From the NCBI GenBank assembly GCA_046733355.1, contig JBKPOZ010000017.1, forward strand, positions 31,722 to 95,721: a stretch of 64,000 nucleotides of DNA, in the 5' to 3' direction. The stretch's first letter is position 1; each line of letters starts with the position of its first letter. Below the pieces are notes generated by a model, which did not search any database, was not told where the DNA came from, and saw only the letters and a program-made list of their open reading frames with translations. Origin of the DNA: VAZQ01 sp046733355. Lineage in GTDB: Bacteria > Pseudomonadota > Alphaproteobacteria > Rhizobiales > Xanthobacteraceae. Below, in pieces: positions 23,109 through 31,310 of this stretch. The translations under genes were made by a program, and so were the position numbers.

Positions 23109-23744
23109 CTAATAGAGGGTGGCCTTGATCCGCTCGGGCGCCGATCGATCGTACTCGGGGCCTCCCACTTTGCCCTGCGTGAGATCGGCGAGGATCGTGC
23201 CCGTGCTGGGCAGGCTCTCCCGCTTGACGTGGCGCATGGGGTCCCAGAGCTTCGAGCGCACGATGGCTTTCGCGCACTGGAAGTAAATCCGGTCAACAGA
23301 AACGATAATGACTGTGCGCGGCGCCTTGCCTTGCACGACGAAAGTTTCGGTCAGTGCCGGGTCCGTGGAAATTTGTGCACGGCCGTTGACCCGGATGGTC
23401 TCGCCGCATCCGGGGATCAGGAACAACAGCGCAACGCGCGGATCGTGCACGATGTTGCGCAGCGTATCGATACGGTTATTGCCGCGCCGGTCGGGAATGA
23501 GCAGCGTCTTGTCGTCGGCGACGCGCACAAACCCGGGATCGTCTCCGCGCGGGGAGCAATCGAGCCCGTCGGGACCTGCGGAGGCGAGCGCGAAGAACGG
23601 AGCCGCCTCGATGAATGCCCGATACGCCGGTATGATCCGGTTCGTTTCTTTTACGACCGATGGACCGAACGGCGCGCCGTATAGCTGTGCCAGCTGATCA
23701 ACGCTGGTGACCATGCAGGTATCGGTCGCAACGTCATGCGTCAT
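23109..23744 (-). CDS. PPOX-type pyridoxamine 5'-phosphate oxidase family flavoprotein
   Basis: The 211-residue protein has a split-barrel flavin fold: 'PFFALASAGPDGLDCSPRGDDPGFVRV', 'LLIPDRRGNNRIDTLRNIVHDPRVALLFLIPG' and 'ETIRVNGRAQIS'. This fits the MSMEG_1061-type PPOX group of FMN-dependent proteins rather than true PdxH. The start ATG 23744 is preceded by GGATC; the reading frame continues far upstream but overlaps mtaB. The substrate is unknown. It lies 26 bases downstream of mtaB on the same strand. Confidence 0.87.
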   Translation of the reverse strand: MTHDVATDTCMVTSVDQLAQLYGAPFGPSVVKETNRIIPAYRAFIEAAPFFALASAGPDGLDCSPRGDDPGFVRVADDKTLLIPDRRGNNRIDTLRNIVHDPRVALLFLIPGCGETIRVNGRAQISTDPALTETFVVQGKAPRTVIIVSVDRIYFQCAKAIVRSKLWDPMRHVKRESLPSTGTILADLTQGKVGGPEYDRSAPERIKATLY

Positions 23745-23770
23745 TTGCTGTGATCCAGTTAGGGCAGAGA

Positions 23771-25051
23771 TTAGCACGGCAGGGGCGCTGCCGCGATCAA
23801 TCGCCGACCATCGTGTCCTGTGATGCGAACATCCGCGATCGTGCAAGGCGCAACGGGCGAACTCAGCCGGACAGGCGTGAATTGTTCCGTGCGCGCGATC
23901 GTCGCTGATTCCGTCAGCACGTGCACGGTTCGGCCGATCTGGCCTGCGAGATGCTGGCGCAGGGCGGCGGCGCCTTTTTGTCGCAGGCGCCCCGCGCGTT
24001 CCTTGATGACCGTACGTGGCACCTGCGGCATGCGCGCTGCCGGCGTGCCGGGCCGGGGAGAGAACGGAAATACATGCAAGTGCGTCAACGCGCATTCCTC
24101 GACCAGGTCCAGCGAGCGCGCAAACATTTGCTCGCTCTCAGTGGGAAATCCCGCGATCAGATCGGCGCCGAAGACAATGTCGGGGCGGAGCGCGCGTAGC
24201 TGCGCGCAAAACTCAATGGCATCGCCACGAGAGTGGCGTCGCTTCATGCGCTTTAGCATGAGATCGTCTCCCGCCTGCAGCGAGAGGTGCAGATGCGGCA
24301 TCAGTCGGCGTTCGGTTGCGACGGCATCGAGCAGATCGCGGTCCACCTCGACAGCATCGATCGAGGAGAGCCGCAGACGCGCCAGCTCGGGCACGTGCTT
24401 GAGGATCTGCTTGACCAAATGTCCGAGGGTCGGCGAGCCTGGCAGCCTGGCGCCATAGCCGGTGAGATCCACCCCGCTCAGGACAACTTCCTTGTAGCCG
24501 CGCGCGCACAACCGGCGCACTTGTTGCATCACCTCACCCATGGGGACCGACCGCGAATTGCCGCGTCCGTACGGGATCACGCAGAACGTACAGCGGTGAT
24601 CGCAACCGTTCTGCACCTGAACGTATGCACGGGCGCGGCTGCCGAACCCATCTATCAGATGGGCAGCCGTTTCCTTCACGCCCATGATGTCGTTGACGCG
24701 AACCTTCTGTTCGAGGGTAGGGTCCAGATGCATGGGAGTGCAACGCCACTCCCGCCATGTCTCTGCGCTTAGCTTCTCCTCGTTGCCGAGGACGAGGGAG
24801 ACCTCCGGCATGGCTGCAAAGCTCTGCGGCTCAATCTGAGCCGCGCACCCGGTCACCACGATCGCGACATTCGGATGCTCGCGCTTGAGACGCCGGATGG
24901 TCTGATGCGACTGGCGCACTGCTTCGCCGGTGACCGCGCATGTGTTGATGATAAAGGCCTCGCCGATCCCGGCCGCTTGCGCTGCCTGGCGCACAACTTC
25001 TGATTCGTAGGCGTTCAGCCTGCAGCCGAACGTGACCACCTCGATCGTCAT
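23771..25051 (-). CDS. mtaB: tRNA t6A37 methylthiotransferase MtaB
   Basis: This radical SAM enzyme converts t6A37 to ms2t6A37 in tRNAs reading ANN codons. The 426-residue protein has an N-terminal MTTase domain with three Cys ('TFGCRLN', 'INTCAVTGE', 'VTGCAAQ'), the radical SAM triad C-D-H-R-C-T-F-C and a C-terminal TRAM-like strand region. 'GCRLNAYESE' rather than 'GCQMN' separates it from MiaB. ATG 25051 gives the family start after GAGG. It is 22 bases from dapF upstream, a common alphaproteobacterial pair. Confidence 0.95.
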   Translation of the reverse strand: MTIEVVTFGCRLNAYESEVVRQAAQAAGIGEAFIINTCAVTGEAVRQSHQTIRRLKREHPNVAIVVTGCAAQIEPQSFAAMPEVSLVLGNEEKLSAETWREWRCTPMHLDPTLEQKVRVNDIMGVKETAAHLIDGFGSRARAYVQVQNGCDHRCTFCVIPYGRGNSRSVPMGEVMQQVRRLCARGYKEVVLSGVDLTGYGARLPGSPTLGHLVKQILKHVPELARLRLSSIDAVEVDRDLLDAVATERRLMPHLHLSLQAGDDLMLKRMKRRHSRGDAIEFCAQLRALRPDIVFGADLIAGFPTESEQMFARSLDLVEECALTHLHVFPFSPRPGTPAARMPQVPRTVIKERAGRLRQKGAAALRQHLAGQIGRTVHVLTESATIARTEQFTPVRLSSPVAPCTIADVRITGHDGRRLIAAAPLPC

Positions 25052-25073
25052 GGCTGCGTGCCTCGAAGCCTCG

Positions 25074-25949
25074 TCAGCACACCGGGTCCTTGAACAGCGC
25101 GGCATCGAAGCGGCCCTGGCGCTCGTATTCAACAGGGCCGGTCATGAGAACGTGATCATCGCGCGCGCGCCATTCGATGTGAAGAGCGCCTCCCGGAAGC
25201 GTCACGTTCATGTCGCGCGTTGCATGGCCAAGCCACGCTGCCGCGACGGCAGCAGCACACGCCGCTGAGCCGCACGCCTTTGTCAAGCCGGCGCCGCGCT
25301 CCCACGTGCGCACCTCGATGTGCGAAGGGGAGAGCACATGCGCAAGCGAGATATTGGCGCGCTCGGGAAAGATCGCATGATGCTCGAGCGTCGGGCCGAG
25401 CGTGGCCAGATCGTATGCACCGGGGTCTGCAACAAAGAACACTGCGTGCGGATTGCCCATGCTCAGCGCGCAGGCCGGTGGCAACGGTAGCCCCTTCCCC
25501 GATTCTACATGAAACTGAATCCGCGCGGTGTCGTCCACAGCGCGAGCGAGCGGAATCTCATTCCAGGAAAACCGAGGTTTGCCCATGTCAACGGTGCAGG
25601 TGTGCGCCGCAGCGCCCTTCCAGCAATTGAGCACTCCCGCGCGTGTCTCGAATGCGACCGAGCCTTTGCCGGTCTCCTCGAATATCAGCTCGGCGATGCA
25701 CCGCATGCCGTTGCCGCAGGCCTCCGCTTCCGATCCGTCCCGGTTATAGATACGCACATAGCCATCGGTGCCCGGTGTGCGCGGCGCATAAAGGGCCATC
25801 AATTGATCATACGGGCCGGCCTGCGAGCGCGCGGCGGCGCGCGCCTCGGCGTTGCTGATCACACCCGCCCGAACGCGCATGTCGACCACAACAATCTCGT
25901 TGCCCAGACCATTCATTTTGGTGAAAGTGCGATCAGCGAGCACGCTCAT
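25074..25949 (-). CDS. dapF: Diaminopimelate epimerase
   Basis: DapF converts LL-DAP to meso-DAP for lysine and peptidoglycan. The 291-residue enzyme carries the two catalytic Cys blocks 'EACGNGMRC' and 'TKACGSAACA', plus the family opener 'FTKMNGLGNEIVVVD'. ATG 25949 is selected because the family starts a few residues before this; no good Shine-Dalgarno is seen. It is the first gene of dapF-mtaB-PPOX, divergent from rplU. Confidence 0.96.
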   Translation of the reverse strand: MSVLADRTFTKMNGLGNEIVVVDMRVRAGVISNAEARAAARSQAGPYDQLMALYAPRTPGTDGYVRIYNRDGSEAEACGNGMRCIAELIFEETGKGSVAFETRAGVLNCWKGAAAHTCTVDMGKPRFSWNEIPLARAVDDTARIQFHVESGKGLPLPPACALSMGNPHAVFFVADPGAYDLATLGPTLEHHAIFPERANISLAHVLSPSHIEVRTWERGAGLTKACGSAACAAAVAAAWLGHATRDMNVTLPGGALHIEWRARDDHVLMTGPVEYERQGRFDAALFKDPVC

Positions 25950-26029
25950 GGCGCGGCTTATATGGGCAATCGCGCAGGCTTGGCCAGTCTGCGCGTCGCG
26001 ACGCGCATGATCTGGCCGCCCTGCATTTC

Positions 26030-26058
26030 TTGACACTGCGGGGCATGACCGCCATAAG
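26030..26058 (+). promoter_or_regulatory. Probable sigma-70-type promoter for rplU-rpmA
   Basis: A full TTGACA -35 (26030-26035) is followed after exactly 17 bases by CATAAG (26053-26058), about 60 bases upstream of the rplU ATG. The -10 is only partly consensus, as is usual in alphaproteobacteria. Confidence 0.6.
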
Positions 26059-26121
26059 CGGGCGATGCGATAAGGGCACCGTGGGTGCTGCCTTACGCGC
26101 GGATTCCCACGAGGCAGAACC

Positions 26122-26493
26122 ATGTTTGCGGTCATCAAGACCGGCGGCAAGCAGTACCGGGTCAGCGCCCAGGATGTAATCAGGATCGACAAGATCCGAG
26201 GCGAGCCCGGCGAGGTCGTGCAGTTTGCCGAAGTGCTCATGCTCGGCGGGGACGATATCAGCATCGGCAAGCCGACAGTAAAAGGCGCGTCCGTGGCAGC
26301 AGAAGTGCTGGAACAGGGGCGCGGGCCTAAAATCATCGCCTTTAAAAAGCGGCGCCGAAAGAATTCCCGCCGCAAGCGCGGGCATCGGCAGGAATTCACG
26401 CTCGTGCGCGTAACCGAGATTCTCACGGATGGCGCTAATCCCTATCGCTCCGAGAAGCCTCGACCCGGAGCCTCACCACCCAACGAGACGTGA
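26122..26493 (+). CDS. rplU: 50S ribosomal protein L21
   Basis: The 123-residue protein opens with the family hallmark 'MFAVIKTGGKQYRV' and has the basic 23S rRNA-binding run 'FKKRRRKNSRRKRGHRQ' at residues 73-90. The C-terminal 25 residues ('TDGANPYRSEKPRP...') are an alphaproteobacterial extension. It is paired with rpmA 95 bases downstream, the universal L21-L27 order ahead of obg. Confidence 0.98.
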   Translation: MFAVIKTGGKQYRVSAQDVIRIDKIRGEPGEVVQFAEVLMLGGDDISIGKPTVKGASVAAEVLEQGRGPKIIAFKKRRRKNSRRKRGHRQEFTLVRVTEILTDGANPYRSEKPRPGASPPNET

Positions 26494-26588
26494 AACTTCC
26501 GGCGTAACCAAAACGGGCGAAGCGCTCGAGCGCGTCTCGCGATTGTCACAAAGGCGGTCTATATAGCGGAAGCACAGGATTTCGGGCC

Positions 26589-26861
26589 ATGGCTCACAAG
26601 AAAGCAGGCGGGTCATCCCGCAACGGCCGCGACTCCCATAGTCAGCGGCTGGGACTGAAAATATTCGGTGGCCAGCACGTGCTTGCCGGCAACATCATTG
26701 CGCGCCAGCGCGGGACCAAGTGGCATGCGGGTGCCAATGTGGGCGTAGCCAAGGATCACACCTTGTTTGCTTTGAGCGACGGTCGCGTGGAGTTCCGTAC
26801 CAGAACCAAGGGCCGCGTCTTCGTGTCCGTTCTGCCGAGCACGGAAGCAGCGGCCGAATAG
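26589..26861 (+). CDS. rpmA: 50S ribosomal protein L27
   Basis: The 90-residue protein begins 'MAHKKAGGSSRNGRDSHSQ' and continues with 'RLGLKIFGGQHVLAGNIIARQRGT', an exact match to L27, whose N-terminus reaches the peptidyl transferase centre. No Firmicutes-type N-terminal cleavage sequence is present. It follows rplU; a TATATA box within the 95-base gap might give it an extra promoter. Confidence 0.98.
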   Translation: MAHKKAGGSSRNGRDSHSQRLGLKIFGGQHVLAGNIIARQRGTKWHAGANVGVAKDHTLFALSDGRVEFRTRTKGRVFVSVLPSTEAAAE

Positions 26862-26876
26862 ATCGGCGGCATTTTA

Positions 26877-26904
26877 CCCGCCGGCATTCCGTTCAACCGG
26901 CGGG
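26877..26904 (+). terminator. Perfect hairpin after rpmA
   Basis: CCCGCCGG (26877-26884) and CCGGCGGG (26897-26904) form an eight-base stem with a 12-base loop, 16 bases after the rpmA stop. No T-run follows, so it may stabilise the 3' end or pause polymerase rather than terminate alone. Confidence 0.45.
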
Positions 26905-26967
26905 CTCTCGGGCACCTTGCGGGCTGGGACGGCGGGCCGGCTCCCGTATGCGCAAGGAACCCGCGCA

Positions 26968-27546
26968 ATGGCTCTCCTCGACCACGCGCTCACGCAACCA
27001 GTTTCCTCGCTTCCGCGACTGACCACCGAGCGTCTGCTCTTACGCGCGCCGCAGCCGGCCGATGCGCAGGCATTAGTCGCTCTCCTGAATGATCGTCGCA
27101 TTGCGGAAAATACATTGCGTATTCCGCATCCCTACACCATCGCGGACGCGCGCGCGTTCATCAATTCGGCAAATGCCGGCGACGGCGAGATCGTTTTTCT
27201 GATCACCCGAAAGAGCGTTGGCGTCATCGGCGCGTGCGGCATTGCGCGACTGACCTTTGCAGGACCCGAGCTCGGCTACTGGATCGGGGTGCCATTCTGG
27301 GGACTTGGTTACGCGACGGAAGCGGCGCGCGCGCTCATTGAGTACGTGTTCGACGAGCTTGGACACGAATTTTTGCTCGCCGGCGCGCGCGTGAGCAACG
27401 CTGCTTCGCGCCGGGTACTCGAAAAATGCGCATTCAAATGGAGCGGTGTGGCGCTCGGGCGCATCCGCGCATTGAGCGTTTCCGTGCCGATCGATCGATA
27501 TTGTCTCGAACGGAGCCACTGGCGGCTGCGCCAAAACGAGATTTGA
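26968..27546 (+). CDS. GNAT N-acetyltransferase, RimJ/RimL type
   Basis: The 192-residue protein opens 'LPRLTTERLLLRAPQPADAQALVALLND', the typical beginning of Acetyltransf_3 enzymes, and has 'LGYWIGVPFWGLGYATEAARALIEY' as the acetyl-CoA-binding motif A and 'NAASRRVLEKCAF' as motif B. The acceptor is unknown. ATG 26968 is preceded by AAGGA; a longer frame from GTG 26917 would run over the hairpin region and is less likely. This GNAT between rpmA and obg is a frequent alphaproteobacterial arrangement. Confidence 0.88.
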   Translation: MALLDHALTQPVSSLPRLTTERLLLRAPQPADAQALVALLNDRRIAENTLRIPHPYTIADARAFINSANAGDGEIVFLITRKSVGVIGACGIARLTFAGPELGYWIGVPFWGLGYATEAARALIEYVFDELGHEFLLAGARVSNAASRRVLEKCAFKWSGVALGRIRALSVSVPIDRYCLERSHWRLRQNEI

Positions 27547-27652
27547 ATTGCGCCCCTGATGGTGTGCGCCTGCGCATGCCGAAAAAGCTGCGTGGTGTTC
27601 AAATCTGGCATGACTTTCAGGCATTGGAACTCACAATCGCACATCAAAACCG

Positions 27653-27681
27653 TTGACAGGCGAGGGCAGAATTACCAGAAT
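27653..27681 (+). promoter_or_regulatory. Probable promoter upstream of the obg leader
   Basis: Consensus TTGACA (27653-27658) is followed at 17 bases by CAGAAT (27676-27681). Transcription would start near 27688, leaving roughly 300 bases of untranslated RNA before obg. It is the best-matching promoter I saw in the window. Confidence 0.6.
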
Positions 27682-27723
27682 GAATTGTACGCGCCTGACT
27701 GCTCCTTTGTTGTTGAGCGGCGC

Positions 27724-27992
27724 GAGACCAAGACCCAACACGGAGGTGGAATGCCCCCGGGATATTCAAGCCGCGATGATCGCCGCGGCATCGTTCGGGT
27801 TGCGGCGTAGCGGCAAATTGGCGAACGGCAGCGTCGGGAGCGGCCTCTTGGGCCGCATCAGTAAGGCAAGGCCCTGCTTGGCCCCTCCCGACGAGTGCTC
27901 AAATGGTTAAACGTGGTGTTTTGATCTGAGGCGCGCGGGCTCAAGGCCCAGCGTGGTCTCTTCTTTTTTGTTGTTGGCCACCGCATATGCGG
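27724..27992 (+). ncRNA. Structured obg leader or independent small RNA (candidate)
   Basis: Base pairing read directly: CGTCGGGAG (27832-27840) with CTCCCGACG (27885-27893), enclosing CGGCC-TCTTG-GGCCG (27841-27855) and a CAAG/CTTG hairpin (27867-27880), which makes a three-way junction. GAGACCA (27724-27730) can pair with TGGTCTC (27954-27960). A GGGC-TCAAG-GCCC hairpin (27937-27949) lies shortly before TCTCTTCTTTTTTG. CCGCATATGCGG (27981-27992) is a perfect palindrome covering the weak GGGG ahead of the obg ATG. I know of no named RNA family that fits. Confidence 0.5.
27751..27810 (+). CDS. Possible 19-residue upstream ORF / leader peptide
   Basis: The frame MPPGYSSRDDRRGIVRVAA begins three bases after GGAGGT (27742-27747), one of the strongest Shine-Dalgarno matches in the window, although the spacing is tight. 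It lies between the probable promoter and the structured region ahead of obg. It has four Arg and two Asp but no run of a single amino acid that would suggest a classic attenuation peptide. Translation is not proven. Confidence 0.4.
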   Translation: MPPGYSSRDDRRGIVRVAA

Positions 27993-27996
27993 GGTC

Positions 27997-29049
27997 ATGA
28001 AATTCCTCGACGAAGCCAAGGTGTATATCCGCTCCGGCGACGGCGGGAACGGCTGCGTCTCGTTTCGACGCGAGAAGTTTCTGGAATTTGGCGGCCCAAA
28101 TGGGGGTGATGGCGGCAAAGGGGGCGATGTTGTCGCCGAAGCCGTCGAAGGGCTTAATACCCTCATTGATTACCGTTACCAGCAGCATTTCAAGGCCAAG
28201 AACGGCGGTGCCGGAATGGGCAAGGACCGGCACGGCGCAAACGGTGCGGACGCCGTGCTCAAAGTGCCGGCCGGAACCCAGGTGTATGCGGAGGACGGCG
28301 AGACTGTGCTCGCGGATCTCACTAGGGTTGGCCAGCGCGCGGTGCTTGCGCGCGGCGGAAACGGCGGCTTCGGCAATGCGCATTTCAAGAGCTCGACCAA
28401 TCGCGCGCCGCGGCGCGCCAATGCCGGCCAGCCCGGGGAACAGCTCACGATCCGCCTGCGCCTGAAGCTGATCGCGGATGCCGGCATCGTGGGCCTGCCG
28501 AATGCCGGCAAATCCACGCTGCTCGCGGCCGTCAGCGCCGCCAGGCCAAAGATTGCGGACTATCCTTTCACAACGCTTCACCCGCAGCTCGGAGTGGTCG
28601 AAATCGACGGCCGCGCATTCGTGCTCGCCGATATTCCCGGGCTGATCGAGGGTGCCCATGAGGGAAGCGGCCTGGGGGACCGTTTTCTTGGTCACGTCGA
28701 ACGCTGCCGGGTGCTCGTGCACCTCGTCGATGGGACGGTGGAAGATGCGGCCAGCGCGTACACGACCGTGCGCACTGAGCTCGCAGCCTATCGGCATGGG
28801 CTTGCAGACAAACGCGAGATCGTGGCGCTCAACAAACTCGACGCGATCACACCGGCGGAGCTGAAAGTGCAGAAAGACCGGCTTGCCCGCGCGATGAAGA
28901 AAGTCGGTCGGCACGAGGAGCAGCCGTTTGCAATTTCACCCGCAACTGGAGCAGGCGTGCGTGAACTACTGCGCAGGGTGCTGACCGCGATCGACCAGGA
29001 ACGCGCGAAGCATGACCAGATACCTGAACCCGCGGCCTGGCAGCCGTGA
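27997..29049 (+). CDS. obg: GTPase Obg/CgtA
   Basis: This is an essential ribosome-associated GTPase for late 50S assembly and the stringent response. The 350-residue protein has the glycine-rich Obg fold ('MKFLDEAKVYIRSGDGGNG', 'GGPNGGDGGKGGDV') and the G domain: G1 'GLPNAGKSTLL', 'FTTLHPQLGVV', 'DIPGLIEGAHEG' and 'NKLD'. The C-terminal domain is short. ATG 27997 is fixed by the invariant N-terminus; its ribosome binding site is only GGGG and lies at the foot of a palindrome. Confidence 0.97.
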   Translation: MKFLDEAKVYIRSGDGGNGCVSFRREKFLEFGGPNGGDGGKGGDVVAEAVEGLNTLIDYRYQQHFKAKNGGAGMGKDRHGANGADAVLKVPAGTQVYAEDGETVLADLTRVGQRAVLARGGNGGFGNAHFKSSTNRAPRRANAGQPGEQLTIRLRLKLIADAGIVGLPNAGKSTLLAAVSAARPKIADYPFTTLHPQLGVVEIDGRAFVLADIPGLIEGAHEGSGLGDRFLGHVERCRVLVHLVDGTVEDAASAYTTVRTELAAYRHGLADKREIVALNKLDAITPAELKVQKDRLARAMKKVGRHEEQPFAISPATGAGVRELLRRVLTAIDQERAKHDQIPEPAAWQP

Positions 29050-29071
29050 GCCGGATGGCTTCGCTCCATGA

Positions 29072-29851
29072 TTACTGCAGTAGCTCGATCAGCGTCTTAG
29101 CGTCCTTGGGCGCAGCACTCTTCTGATCGTTATCGAAATAAACGAACACGGTGCGGCGTTGCCGCCGCCAGTTCCGAATGTGGCGCACCCAGGCCCGCAA
29201 GGTCTTTTGTGAATAATTGTCCCGGTAACGGCCACCCGGACCGTGGCCGCGCACATAAACGTGCCGTGCCGTCACCCGCCATGGCGCGGGCGCATCATGG
29301 TGATCGGAAAGACAGAGCGAAATATTTGCGCGGCGCAGGAGCTCGAATATTTCCTCGTCATACCAGCTGTTGTGACGGAACTCGAAAGCATAGAGGTGCG
29401 AGCGCGGCAGCATCTTGAGAAAGGACGCGAGGCGTTCCGTATTTTTCGTGAAGCGTGCCGGCAGCTGGAAAAGAACCACACCCACTTTGGGCGCCAGCGT
29501 CTTGAGCCGGGTTTCCATCAGTGCGATCGAGTTCTCGCATTTTTCCGTCAGGCGCTTCCAGTGGGTGATGAATTTCGATGCCTTCCAGGCGAAGAGAAAA
29601 TCTTTCGGCGTCTGATCGCACCAGGCACCCACTGCCTCGAGCGACGGCGTGCGATAGAACGATCCGTTGATTTCGGCGGTTGCAAACTGCGTCGCATACC
29701 ACGCGAGCCAATTCTTCTTGGGCACATCGGCGGGGTAGAACGGCCCGCGCCAGCCGTCATAGCTCCACCCCGAGGTCCCGATCCAAATCCCGCCGAGACG
29801 CGGTTTGCCTGCCTTTTTAGGCCCCTTCTTGGCCTGACGTCGCGCGCGCAT
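29072..29851 (-). CDS. DUF72 domain protein
   Basis: The 259-residue protein shows the DUF72 (YecE-like) TIM-barrel pattern: 'IWIGTSGWSYDGWRGPFYP', 'ATAEINGSFYRTPS', 'VVLFQLPARF', 'FEFRHNSWYDEE' and 'VYVRGHGPGGRY'. The biochemical role of the family is unsettled. The N-terminus is very basic ('RARRQAKKGPKKAGKPR'). ATG 29851 is preferred over TTG 29860. It is convergent with obg (22-base gap) and divergent from proB, so it interrupts the usual obg-proB run. Confidence 0.9.
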   Translation of the reverse strand: MRARRQAKKGPKKAGKPRLGGIWIGTSGWSYDGWRGPFYPADVPKKNWLAWYATQFATAEINGSFYRTPSLEAVGAWCDQTPKDFLFAWKASKFITHWKRLTEKCENSIALMETRLKTLAPKVGVVLFQLPARFTKNTERLASFLKMLPRSHLYAFEFRHNSWYDEEIFELLRRANISLCLSDHHDAPAPWRVTARHVYVRGHGPGGRYRDNYSQKTLRAWVRHIRNWRRQRRTVFVYFDNDQKSAAPKDAKTLIELLQ

Positions 29852-29907
29852 GCTAGACAACGCCGCACACGCGACAATGGTTTTCGCAGCCAGTTCGTTT
29901 CCATCCC

Positions 29908-31038
29908 ATGCGCTCCAAGCTTCCCGCGCTCGACGACTTCCGGCGCATCGTCGTGAAAGTCGGCTCCTCGCTGCTCGTCGATCACGAGCGCGGCCGCCTC
30001 AAGCATGATTGGCTCGCGTCCCTGGCCGACGATATTGCAGCCATGCATCGCGCGGGCCGCGATATGTTGGTCGTATCCTCGGGCGCGATTGCGCTGGGAT
30101 GCTCGGTGCTGCGCCTGGCGCCGGGTCCGCTCCGCCTTGAGGACAGCCAGGCGGCGGCCGCCGTAGGGCAAATTGCACTGGCGCGTACCTGGTCCGAGGT
30201 TCTGGGCCGTCATGGCATCACTACAGGTCAGGTGCTGGTCACGCTGCAGGACACTGAAGAACGGCGGCGCTATCTCAACGCGCGCTCCACGCTCAACAAA
30301 CTCCTGGAGATGCGCGCTGTCCCCGTGATCAACGAGAACGACACGGTGGCCACCAATGAAATCCGTTATGGCGACAACGATCGGCTGGCGGCACGCGTTG
30401 CGACAATGGCAAGCGCCGATCTCCTCGTTCTCCTTTCAGACGTCGAGGGACTTTACGAAGCGCCGCCCAACGATCGCCCGGAGGCGAAGCGCATCCCCGT
30501 GGTTGAGCGCATCACTCCGGCGATCGAGATGATGGCAGGCGCGGCAGGCTCGGGCCTCTCGCGCGGCGGCATGCAGACCAAGATCGAGGCAGCGAAAATT
30601 GCTACCGGAAGCGGCACACACATGGTGATAGGCTCGGGCCGCATATCGCACCCGCTTACCGCCATTGCGGAAACCGGGCGGTGCACCTGGTTCCTGACGG
30701 ATGCGAGCCCGCTCGCAGCGCGCAAGAAATGGATCGCCGGCACGCTCGAGCCGAAAGGCAGTCTCACCATCGATGCCGGTGCGGTGGCGGCGCTGCGGGA
30801 CGGCAAGAGCCTGCTGCCCGCCGGGATTCTGCGCGTTGACGGATCCTTCGCGCGGGGCGATGCCGTGGTGATCCGCGGCCCCGATGGGGCCGAAGTGGCT
30901 CGCGGGCTCGTCGCCTATGATGCCGAAGATGCAGGAAAAATCCGCGGCCGGTCTTCGGCTGAAATACTGTCCATTCTGGGCTTTGCGCGCCGCGCCGAGA
31001 TAATTCACCGGGATGATCTGGTCCTGGGCCGGGCTTGA
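29908..31038 (+). CDS. proB: Glutamate 5-kinase
   Basis: ProB phosphorylates glutamate in the first step of proline synthesis. The 376-residue protein has the amino acid kinase domain ('IVVKVGSSLLVD', 'VVSSGAIALG', 'INENDTVATNEIRYGDND') and a C-terminal PUA domain (from about residue 280, 'GSLTIDAGAVAALRDGKSLL'). The kinase domain carries the Pro feedback-inhibition residues expected for this class. proA does not follow it here. Confidence 0.96.
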   Translation: MRSKLPALDDFRRIVVKVGSSLLVDHERGRLKHDWLASLADDIAAMHRAGRDMLVVSSGAIALGCSVLRLAPGPLRLEDSQAAAAVGQIALARTWSEVLGRHGITTGQVLVTLQDTEERRRYLNARSTLNKLLEMRAVPVINENDTVATNEIRYGDNDRLAARVATMASADLLVLLSDVEGLYEAPPNDRPEAKRIPVVERITPAIEMMAGAAGSGLSRGGMQTKIEAAKIATGSGTHMVIGSGRISHPLTAIAETGRCTWFLTDASPLAARKKWIAGTLEPKGSLTIDAGAVAALRDGKSLLPAGILRVDGSFARGDAVVIRGPDGAEVARGLVAYDAEDAGKIRGRSSAEILSILGFARRAEIIHRDDLVLGRA

Positions 31039-31174
31039 GGCCTCATCCTGAAGGACCCTGCCCTCAGCCACATGATGAGTGAAGAGAGCGCCGGGTCTGA
31101 GCCAGCTTCGGTCTGCTGGCCAAGTCCGCCGACCCGGCGCCGTCGCGCCGCCTCCGCGGGTGGTTGCGGCGCTT

Positions 31175-31213
31175 GGACAAAAGAAGACCCCGGCGCCCGA
31201 AGGGCCAGGGTCT
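31175..31213 (-). terminator. Rho-independent terminator for the small gene at 31311-31514
   Basis: AGACCC (31185-31190) and GGGTCT (31208-31213) enclose an inner GCCC-GAA-GGGC stem. On the minus strand the hairpin is followed by TCTTTTG, so it ends transcription coming from the minus-strand gene cluster. About 97 bases separate it from that gene's stop. The rest of 31039-31310 shows no convincing gene. Confidence 0.55.
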
Positions 31214-31310
31214 GTCGCCGGATGGGTGAGGGGTTGGGGGGCTGGGGGCACGCCACCCGGCGTTAGGCTGGCAACTCGCAAAGCCTGTTTCCGTTCCAAG
31301 CATACGCAAA

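Noticed and set aside
27831..27893. tRNA-like or 6S-like RNA before obg
   Set aside because: No anticodon arm, T-loop or CCA end, and not the long bubble-containing rod of 6S RNA; kept only as an unclassified structured element.
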